Source of the DNA: an uncultured Acetatifactor sp. | GTDB taxonomy: Bacteria; Bacillota; Clostridia; Lachnospirales; Lachnospiraceae | NCBI GenBank assembly: GCA_910586515.1 | Contig: CAJUGL010000061.1 | Span: 1 to 20,765 of the forward strand | Direction of reading: 5' to 3' | Length of the DNA: 20,765 nt | In this document: piece by piece, positions 15,111 to 20,765 of the stretch | Numbering within the stretch: position 1 is the stretch's first letter | Layout: every line of letters starts with the position of its first letter | Program-made: the position numbers and the translations under genes | The notes under the pieces: model-generated | Seen by the model: the letters and a program-made list of their open reading frames with translations, nothing else | Told to the model about the DNA's origin: nothing | The model's database searches: none

Positions 15111-15879
15111 GGGAAAATTTCCATAAAATACGGGACAGGACAAAAAACAAAACAGGCACCCCGGCTCCCCATGCGCAGGCCCATACCGACAATTCCCCCA
15201 TCAAAAACAAACCCGGAAAATTCGTTATCACAAAAACCGGTAAAATATAAGTTCCGATCCGCCGAAACCATTTTCCGTACATCATGGAGGGCATATTGTT
15301 GAAATCCCACAGAGCATTGCTGATATCCACAATACCGCCAACGGAAATAATCCAGAAACTCAAAATATACGGCAGTAAAAACATACTATAGGTCAGAAGA
15401 CATCCACAGACCAGGAAAAAAAGAAATCCCACTATGGGGACTACTCCCACCGGAAGCCCTGCCAGATGCCATCCGAGAACAATCATTGCCACACCTGCCA
15501 CAAAATCCGGCAGCAGAAAAGCGAAATCAAGCCTCCGCATTGTTACAAGAAACTGCAGTGACACCGGCTTTACAATATACAGGTCCAATTCCCCCTGCTG
15601 CACCATCCCGGGCAAAGATACAAAATTTCCGAAATACAGCATGTAAATTCCCGTCATCAGCACATAAGTTCCAACAAACAGCAGAATATGATCCGGTGTC
15701 AGTATGCCAATATTGGTCCCCGCCTTATAAATAACAGCCACGTACAGCAGCTTGATAATCATCCACCCCATCTCCACAGTCACTCCGGCGACAAAATTAA
15801 TGCGGTATTCCAGGGCGGACATCAGGGAATATTTCGCAAAAACTCCCATAAGCTTAAGGTAACGTCCAATCTTTTTCAT
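15082..15879 (-). CDS. ABC-2 type permease (COG3694-like), second of the pair
   Basis: This 265-residue integral membrane protein has about six helices. The start at ATG 15879 is fixed by an in-frame TAG two codons upstream; no strong ribosome site is seen. Family marks include ALEYRINFVAGVTVEMGWM near the N terminus and MVQQGELDLYIVKPVS in the first cytoplasmic part, shared with ABC2_membrane_6 permeases (PF06182). It lies 49 nt behind the other permease and forms the membrane channel together with it. Its substrate is unknown. The C terminus overlaps the repeat region at the convergent boundary. Confidence 0.88.
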   Translation of the reverse strand: MKKIGRYLKLMGVFAKYSLMSALEYRINFVAGVTVEMGWMIIKLLYVAVIYKAGTNIGILTPDHILLFVGTYVLMTGIYMLYFGNFVSLPGMVQQGELDLYIVKPVSLQFLVTMRRLDFAFLLPDFVAGVAMIVLGWHLAGLPVGVVPIVGFLFFLVCGCLLTYSMFLLPYILSFWIISVGGIVDISNALWDFNNMPSMMYGKWFRRIGTYILPVFVITNFPGLFLMGELSVWACAWGAGVPVLFFVLSRILWKFSLKKYSSASS

Positions 15880-15928
15880 TTTCTACCCAGGATTATGCAA
15901 ATCCCATTCCTTTCTGCATAAAGTCGAT

Positions 15929-16726
15929 TCATCCCCCTACTGCGGCATACCGCTTCACACCATGCCGCCACATATATTTTCCCAGACAGACAAAGATAAA
16001 AATCCACCCAATCTGAAAGACAAATCCCACTCCCATGCGCTCCCATCCAAACCGTCCATTTACAATATTCACCGGAAACTGGGTTGTATAGCCAAAAGGC
16101 AGCAGATTCACCAGAGTCTCAACCACCCCTCCGAAAATATCCAACGGAAAAACGCCGCCGCTTACCACTGTCAATACAATGCTGATTGTGCCGAACAGCT
16201 TGTCCACATCCGTCAGCCAGAAACCCAACAGTCCAATACAGTAAAATATGGAAAAGTTTAATATCAGCCCCAGCCCCAGACTTACCAGAAACGCAAGAAC
16301 CCTTCCTGCCGAAACCGGCATCCCCTGCCAGAACGCCATACCAATGATAACCGCCATCACAGGCGCAACCACCATCACTCTTGGAATTTTCTGTCCGAGA
16401 AACCGGAAAAAGCGGTATCCTTTATATCCTACAGGACGCACCAGGTACTTATTCAATCCTCCCATCTTAATGTCGCTGTTCATCTCTCCTTCAAACCCGG
16501 TGCTCACCAACTGGGACACAATTGTGGCCAGTAGAGTATAGAGCAGAATCTCGCCCTGCTGATATCCGAATACTGCAGCCGCGTCCGAATGCCTGTACAG
16601 ATAATTCCACATGGTAGTCTGAATGATAATGGGAAATACCGCGCTGAGCATACTTAAGAAGAAACTGACCCGGTATTCCAACGCCTGCTCCACCCCCATC
16701 AAAAATACGCAACGGTAACTGCTCAC
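15929..16726 (-). CDS. ABC-2 type permease (COG4587-like), first of the pair
   Basis: This 265-residue, six-helix protein resembles PF06182 permeases: EQALEYRVSFFLSMLSAVFP near the N terminus, then EGEMNSDIKMGGLNKYLVRP and GGVFPLDIFGG. The start is GTG 16726, overlapping the ATPase stop by four bases (GTGA), so translation is coupled. It works with the ATPase upstream and the permease downstream as an ABC-2 exporter of unknown substrate. Both permeases begin with the same ALEYR-type motif, suggesting ancient duplication. Confidence 0.88.
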   Translation of the reverse strand: MSSYRCVFLMGVEQALEYRVSFFLSMLSAVFPIIIQTTMWNYLYRHSDAAAVFGYQQGEILLYTLLATIVSQLVSTGFEGEMNSDIKMGGLNKYLVRPVGYKGYRFFRFLGQKIPRVMVVAPVMAVIIGMAFWQGMPVSAGRVLAFLVSLGLGLILNFSIFYCIGLLGFWLTDVDKLFGTISIVLTVVSGGVFPLDIFGGVVETLVNLLPFGYTTQFPVNIVNGRFGWERMGVGFVFQIGWIFIFVCLGKYMWRHGVKRYAAVGG

Positions 16727-17703
16727 GGCATCACCACCTCCTTCTGATAAAAGCGGGCTATACTCTCCTCGATCGGAATCTCCGTTACCGTAAAGTCATC
16801 TACCTGAAGTTCTGACAGAACTGCATTGAGAACTTCCTTTACTTTTTCCTGTGGAACCTCCAGAACCGCGCCTGCAGCGCTCACTTCCCTGACCATGCCG
16901 AAGGTTTTCCATGCCCCTATATCCACTGCCTCGGAAGTCTTCACAGAAAGCAGCTTCCTCTTTCCCAGAACCTGGTTCATATCTGCCAGCTTTCCATCAT
17001 ACACAAGCTGCCCCTGGTTGATAATGACAGCTCTGTCACAAAGGGCCTCAATATCCGCCATATAATGGCTTGTAATGATAACCGTGGTCTTCCACTGTTC
17101 ATTATATATCTTTAAAAATTCCCTGATCTTTTTCTGGGACAAAATATCCAACCCAATGGTAGGTTCATCCAGAAAGAGGATATCAGGCCGATGAATCAGA
17201 GCCGCCAGAATTTCCATTTTCATCCGCTCGCCAAGGGAAAGCCGCCGCACCTGCACATTCAGAAGCTCCTTCACATCCAACAGCTCGGATAACTCTGTTA
17301 TGATATCCCTGTAAGAACCATCGTCCACTCCGAAAATACATTTGTTCAGATAAAAGCTGTCACTGGCCGGCAGATCCCACCAGAGCTGGTTTTTCTGCCC
17401 CATGACAATAGAGATACGCCTTTTAAATTCGTTTTTGCGTTCCCAGGGAATGAACCCGTCCACCTCAATCCTGCCGCCTGTGGGATACAGAATACCCGAA
17501 AGTATCTTCAGCGTGGTGGTCTTCCCTGCCCCGTTGGGCCCTAAAAAACCTATCATTTCACCGCTCTCCACGGAAAAGGAAATATCCCGGACCGCTTCTT
17601 TTGTCAGTGACTCCCTGTGAAATATATTGTGCAGGGAGCCTTTGATCCCTGTCATTTTTTTATAATATGTAAACTCCTTTTTCAGGTTTTCCACCATGAT
17701 CAT
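16723..17703 (-). CDS. ABC-2 transporter ATPase (COG4586-like)
   Basis: This 326-residue cytosolic ATPase drives the two permeases. Walker A is GPNGAGKTT (55-63), the Q-loop lies in MGQKNQLWWDLPA (about 101-113, a hallmark of this subfamily), the signature is LSLGER (155-160), Walker B is ILFLDEP (175-181) and the H-loop has TSHY with H213. ATG 17703 follows GGAGG by 8 nt. The C-terminal ~90 residues form a regulatory domain. It lies 69 nt downstream of the LytTR regulator gene on the same strand, so the regulator and transporter are probably one operon. Confidence 0.92.
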   Translation of the reverse strand: MIMVENLKKEFTYYKKMTGIKGSLHNIFHRESLTKEAVRDISFSVESGEMIGFLGPNGAGKTTTLKILSGILYPTGGRIEVDGFIPWERKNEFKRRISIVMGQKNQLWWDLPASDSFYLNKCIFGVDDGSYRDIITELSELLDVKELLNVQVRRLSLGERMKMEILAALIHRPDILFLDEPTIGLDILSQKKIREFLKIYNEQWKTTVIITSHYMADIEALCDRAVIINQGQLVYDGKLADMNQVLGKRKLLSVKTSEAVDIGAWKTFGMVREVSAAGAVLEVPQEKVKEVLNAVLSELQVDDFTVTEIPIEESIARFYQKEVVMP

Positions 17704-17772
17704 ATCACATTCCTCCTTCTTAAAATATTACTCATACTATGGAATCATATTATTAGGATTCACAAAGGGGTA

Positions 17773-18474
17773 TCATATAAAATCCAGATGACGTATATAA
17801 TTTTCAAACATAAGCTTTACCTCCGGATACTTTCTTCGGCTCACATACAGACACTCCCCATTGTCAAGCAGTACGTTTTCCTTCTCCAGGCAACGGATAT
17901 GGTACATATTCACCAGAAAACTGGTATATATTCTGACAAAACCTCTACCCTTCAGTCTTTCCTGGCACTGCGACAGATTTTCCTTTACCATAACCATGTC
18001 AGTTGCCAAATGCAGACGAATTTCATGCCCCTCACTTTCCAGATAAAGAATCTCTCTTGTTGGAATTAACATGAGCTGTCCATTTTGGGTAAACCGTATT
18101 TTGTCTGCTGCGGACAGACGCACTCTTCCCATTTTGCGAAATGCGGCTTCCATATCCTGTTCTAATCCAAATAACCTGACAGTATGAAAAAAAGGCATCT
18201 CCAAAGCTGCAATAATATCTTCCACCCTATATGCAACGTATATAACCGGCATTGAATGCTCTCTGCTCCAAATTTTTTCAGCATAGCGAAAAGCCCTGTC
18301 TCTATTCTCCCAGGCCAATATTATGCATGATATATCTTTCCACTCTGCCGTTTCTTCCCGGGCAACGCTGCATATGGAACAGTCAAATTCCTCTCTTGCT
18401 GCCAGCATTTTAATAATATGTATGATTTCCTCTCTTTCCTCGTCTCGGTCGCACAATATCCCGATCCTTGGCAC
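17773..18474 (-). CDS. LytTR family regulator with degenerate receiver domain
   Basis: This 233-residue protein starts at GTG 18474 with GAGGGG about 7 nt upstream. The C-terminal half is a clear LytTR DNA-binding domain (TREILYLESEGHEIRLHL, RIYTSFLVNMYHIRCLE). The N-terminal ~120 residues keep a receiver-like fold (IGILCDRDEEREEI) but the phospho-acceptor strand reads CIILAWENRDR, with no Asp at the expected position, and the usual Lys of YLLKP is missing. No kinase gene is adjacent on this strand. It probably acts independently of phosphorylation, for example through a ligand, protein contact or abundance. It heads the ABC-2 operon and is preceded by LytTR-like repeats, suggesting autoregulation. 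Confidence 0.85.
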   Translation of the reverse strand: MPRIGILCDRDEEREEIIHIIKMLAAREEFDCSICSVAREETAEWKDISCIILAWENRDRAFRYAEKIWSREHSMPVIYVAYRVEDIIAALEMPFFHTVRLFGLEQDMEAAFRKMGRVRLSAADKIRFTQNGQLMLIPTREILYLESEGHEIRLHLATDMVMVKENLSQCQERLKGRGFVRIYTSFLVNMYHIRCLEKENVLLDNGECLYVSRRKYPEVKLMFENYIRHLDFI

Positions 18475-18517
18475 TGATTTCCCCTCTCTTTCGTAAATAT
18501 GCTTTCAGGTTTTTCTA

Positions 18518-18546
18518 ACCTTAGCAGATACATGATATAAATGCAA
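18518..18546 (-). promoter_or_regulatory. Probable promoter of the degenerate LytTR regulator gene
   Basis: On the minus strand TTGCAT (plus 18541-18546) is followed after 17 bp by TAAGGT (plus 18518-18523). Both boxes are imperfect. The -35 box starts 9 bp after the nearest direct repeat, as for activator-controlled LytTR promoters. Confidence 0.45.
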
Positions 18547-18555
18547 GAGGGTCTG

Positions 18556-18585
18556 CCTAAATGGTAGAATTTGAAACCTAAATGG
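18556..18585 (-). promoter_or_regulatory. LytTR-like box: perfect 9-bp direct repeats with 12-bp spacer
   Basis: The 9-mer CCTAAATGG occurs at 18556-18564 and 18577-18585, 21 bp apart start to start. On the minus strand it reads CCATTTAGG-N12-CCATTTAGG, close to the ACAnTTnAG-N12-ACAnTTnAG layout known for AgrA/ComE-type LytTR proteins. It sits upstream of the regulator promoter and points toward it. Confidence 0.65.
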
Positions 18586-18621
18586 CAATCCTGAATTTAA
18601 TAAAAATGTCCCCTTTGCGGC

Positions 18622-18650
18622 TTGTATATTTTGAGAAAGCGAAATATAAT
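18622..18650 (+). promoter_or_regulatory. Promoter of the OmpR-type two-component genes
   Basis: TTGTAT (18622-18627) and a perfect TATAAT (18645-18650) are separated by 17 bp and lie about 75 nt upstream of ATG 18723. Confidence 0.6.
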
Positions 18651-18722
18651 ATGGTTGTGTCAAATGGGGCGTGGAAAAATGGGCAGCGTATAGTCGATGC
18701 CAGGAATAAGGAGAAACTGTTT

Positions 18723-19385
18723 ATGAAAAGAATGCTGATTGTCGAGGACGATGATGCTATCCGCACAGGTTTGTGCCAATCCCTTTCTTCTGATACACTG
18801 GATACGGCCGGTGCGGAAAATCTCATGTCTGCCAGGCAGCACCTGGATGCAGAAAGGTATGATCTGCTGCTGTTGGACTGCAATCTGCCGGACGGGAACG
18901 GCATTGATTTTTGTCGGGAACTCCTGAAAAGAACAGCGATACCCGTGATCTTTCTTACAGTGCGTGATTCCGAGATCGATGAGGTGGCTGCGTTTCGTGC
19001 CGGAGCCTGGGATTATGTAAAAAAGCCGTTTTCTCTGATGGTACTCAGGGAGCGTATCGCCGCTTTGCTGGAACGGGCGGAAAAGCGGAACGATCTGTAT
19101 GTTGACCGGCGGTATCGGTTCGATTTCGCGTCCCTGGATTTCTTTGCAGACGGTGCCAGGGTGTGTCTGGGCTCTACGGAATGCAGGCTGTTGGCGGCAC
19201 TTGTGAAAAACGCAGGCAAAGTGCTCTCTCGTGCGGCACTGACGGACGCCCTTTGGGAGGGCGGAGAGGAACTGAATGAAAACGCCTTGAACATTGCCGT
19301 CAGCCGTCTGCGCGGGAAGCTGGGCGAGAAAAGCATCAGTACCATTTACGGACTCGGATATATGTGGGCAGGTGACAGGGTATGA
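18723..19385 (+). CDS. OmpR/PhoB family response regulator
   Basis: This 220-residue protein starts at ATG 18723 with AAGGAG about 9 nt upstream; the longer open frame to 18582 overlaps the promoter. The receiver has D9-D10 (VEDDDAIR), phospho-acceptor D52 (LLLDCNLPDGNG), T79 (FLTVRD) and K101 (VKKPF). The C-terminal winged helix follows from about residue 125 (STECRLLAALVKNAGKVLSR, ENALNIAVSRLRGKLG, IYGLGYMW). It overlaps the kinase gene by four bases. Its likely target is the ABC ATPase promoter downstream, which carries matching direct repeats. Confidence 0.93.
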   Translation: MKRMLIVEDDDAIRTGLCQSLSSDTLDTAGAENLMSARQHLDAERYDLLLLDCNLPDGNGIDFCRELLKRTAIPVIFLTVRDSEIDEVAAFRAGAWDYVKKPFSLMVLRERIAALLERAEKRNDLYVDRRYRFDFASLDFFADGARVCLGSTECRLLAALVKNAGKVLSRAALTDALWEGGEELNENALNIAVSRLRGKLGEKSISTIYGLGYMWAGDRV

Positions 19386-20353
19386 CTATCGTTTTTGCCG
19401 GGATCTGGCTCTTTCTGACAGCGGCCTTCTGTCTTGTGAACTGCCTTTATGCAGGCAGCATTTGGCCGACTGTTTCCTATGCGGTATTTACAGGCATTCT
19501 CGCCTCATGCTTTGCCCTGTATGAGAAAATGCGGAGGCAGAGGCTGTTAAGGGATGTGCAGAGGGCACTTGAGGACAGCGATTGTTTTACAGTGGATGAG
19601 AGCGAAATCGCACCCATCGCCCGGCAGCTCAGACTTAAGCGGAGCCAGGAGAAAACCCGGGACAGACGCGTCACAGAGAGCTATCGCAATCTTGCCGCAC
19701 TGGTTTCGGATATCGCGCATCAATGCAAGACACCGTTGACTGCTGCCGCCATGTACGCCGAAATGCTGCCGCCCTCTGCGGAAGCTGAGGCTATCGCCGA
19801 ACAGACCGGGAAACTGCAGTTTCTGCTCGACGCATTGGTGAAGCTCTCCCGGTGTGAGGGAGGGCTGATTGAGGAGAATGTGCATCCTGTTATGGAATCG
19901 GTAGAGACCTTAACGGCACAGGCACTGTCAGCCGTGGTACCCGCAGCGGAGAAGAAAAGCATAGTGTTTTCCGTGAACATCCCCCAGGGGCTGACTGCCT
20001 TATTCGATCTGCGCTGGACTGCCGAGGCAGTGGGAACCATTCTCGATAACGGCGTAAAATACGCGCCGGAAAACTCAAAGATTACGGTTGCAGCCCAACG
20101 GTATGAGACATATATCCGTTTGGATATCCTTGACGAAGGCCCCGGCATCCCGGAGGAAGAATTATCGGAAATCTGGAAACGTTTTTACCGTGGAAAGACA
20201 AATCGGAATCCCTCCGGCGTCGGAATCGGTCTCACACTCTGCCGGATGATTGTTTGGGCGCAGGGAGGATGGGTACTCTGCCAGAACCGCGAGGATACAG
20301 GGTGCAGGTTCAGCATTTTCCTGCCCACGGAGCAGGGAAACGCCTCCAACTAA
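19382..20353 (+). CDS. Sensor histidine kinase, compact two-TM (intramembrane-sensing) type
   Basis: This 323-residue protein starts at ATG 19382 inside the regulator stop (ATGA overlap), so the two are translationally coupled. Two helices near residues 3-23 and 27-47 are joined by only a few residues, leaving almost no extracellular domain, as in BceS-like kinases that sense through a partner ABC transporter. The H box is DIAHQCKTPL with H113. The ATPase has N223 (LDNGVKYAPE), DEGPGIP near 251-257 and GVGIGLT near 279-285. The ABC gene directly downstream fits a three-component module for antimicrobial peptides or envelope stress. Confidence 0.9.
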   Translation: MTIVFAGIWLFLTAAFCLVNCLYAGSIWPTVSYAVFTGILASCFALYEKMRRQRLLRDVQRALEDSDCFTVDESEIAPIARQLRLKRSQEKTRDRRVTESYRNLAALVSDIAHQCKTPLTAAAMYAEMLPPSAEAEAIAEQTGKLQFLLDALVKLSRCEGGLIEENVHPVMESVETLTAQALSAVVPAAEKKSIVFSVNIPQGLTALFDLRWTAEAVGTILDNGVKYAPENSKITVAAQRYETYIRLDILDEGPGIPEEELSEIWKRFYRGKTNRNPSGVGIGLTLCRMIVWAQGGWVLCQNREDTGCRFSIFLPTEQGNASN

Positions 20354-20388
20354 CCTGCACAGGTTTTCAAAAGAATATTTCAAAATGG

Positions 20389-20434
20389 AAAGATTTCGTT
20401 ACGGCTCAGAAAGATTCGTTTGATATCATATAAT
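20389..20434 (+). promoter_or_regulatory. Direct repeats and -10 box in front of the ABC ATPase gene
   Basis: AAAGATTTCGTT (20389-20400) and AAAGATTCGTT (20410-20420) are direct repeats 20-21 bp apart, two helical turns, ending 8 bp before TATAAT (20429-20434). No -35 hexamer is recognisable, so the repeats overlie the -35 region. This is the usual layout for an OmpR-family activator; the neighbouring regulator is the obvious candidate. Confidence 0.55.
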
Positions 20435-20467
20435 CCAGTCTTAAAACAGATGGAAGGAGTACAAAAC

Positions 20468-20765
20468 ATGCTTATACAGGCGAATCAACTGACCAGGGTG
20501 TACAAAAACGGAGAACATGCGCTGTGCGCACTGGACAGGGTAACTCTGTCCGTGGAACGCGGCGCCTTTGTTTCTGTGATCGGTTCCAGCGGCAGCGGCA
20601 AGAGCACCTTGCTGCATCTGTTGGGCGGCATTGACCGGCCCACCGGGGGAACCGTGACAATCGACGGCACAGACCTCTATTCCCTGGCACCAGACCCCCT
20701 CACGGTTTTCCGGCGGCGGTATATCGGATTTGTATTTCAGAGCTATAACCTGATTCCCGGGCTGA
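20468..20765 (+). CDS. ABC transporter ATPase (MacB/BceA-like), truncated by window edge
   Basis: The visible 99 residues start at ATG 20468 behind AAGGAG 8 nt upstream. They include LTRVYKNGEHALCALDRVTL, Walker A GSSGSGKST (near 40-48), then GGIDRPTGGTVTIDG and the Q-loop FVFQSYNLIPGL. This matches the lipoprotein-release/MacB/BceA ATPase group. A permease gene is expected just beyond the right edge. Together with the two upstream genes it looks like a BceRS-AB style module. Confidence 0.9.
   Translation, partial: MLIQANQLTRVYKNGEHALCALDRVTLSVERGAFVSVIGSSGSGKSTLLHLLGGIDRPTGGTVTIDGTDLYSLAPDPLTVFRRRYIGFVFQSYNLIPGL

Noticed and set aside
14463..15302. 279-codon plus-strand open frame over the end of the second half-transporter
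   Set aside because: It overlaps the ATPase domain in another frame and then runs antisense through the permease; the composition is shadow-like (Ser/Pro/Arg rich).

Overview
The window looks like a chromosomal segment of a Gram-positive Clostridia member, most likely Lachnospiraceae. The reasons are the strong AGGAGG-type ribosome sites, LytTR two-component systems with GHKL kinases, BlaI/BlaR1 and Rpn-type nucleases with coiled-coil tails, paired ABC exporters, and a lipoprotein ending in a Big_14-like domain. The genus cannot be fixed from sequence alone. All assignments come from reading motifs; no database search was run.

Layout. (1) 1-1220, minus: a solute-binding lipoprotein gene that runs off the left edge. 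It is frameshifted and has Arg where the lipobox Cys should be, so it is probably decaying. (2) 1550-1816, minus: tRNA-Glu(UUC) with its own promoter and terminator. (3) 1868-5973, minus: blaI, a blaR1-like M56 metalloprotease with an unusual sensor region, and a Big_14-like lipoprotein, preceded by two palindromic operators. (4) 6073-7378, minus: an Rpn/PD-(D/E)XK transposase-like nuclease with three near-identical 42-bp tandem repeats in its coiled-coil tail.

(5) 7425-11258, plus: two LytTR response regulators and two GHKL kinases in alternating order (regulator, membrane kinase, regulator, soluble kinase), ending at a strong terminator. (6) 11268-15019, plus: two fused membrane/ATPase ABC half-transporters, probably a heterodimer, with their own extended -10 promoter. 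(7) 15082-18564, minus: a LytTR regulator with a degenerate receiver, followed by an ABC-2 export system (ATPase and two permeases). Upstream of the regulator are perfect 9-bp direct repeats with a 12-bp spacer, the layout expected of a LytTR box. (8) 18622-20765, plus: an OmpR-type regulator, a compact intramembrane-sensing type kinase and the start of an ABC ATPase, with direct repeats in front of the ATPase promoter.

From 7.4 kb to the right end the window is a run of signal-transduction and export modules: LytTR systems beside two exporters, then an OmpR-type three-component detoxification or signalling module. The most notable observations are the soluble second kinase, the LytTR regulator without a phosphorylatable Asp, the LytTR-like repeats, and mutually exclusive hairpins between the first regulator and its kinase. 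No obvious peptide precursor gene is visible for the exporters, so their substrate is unknown.
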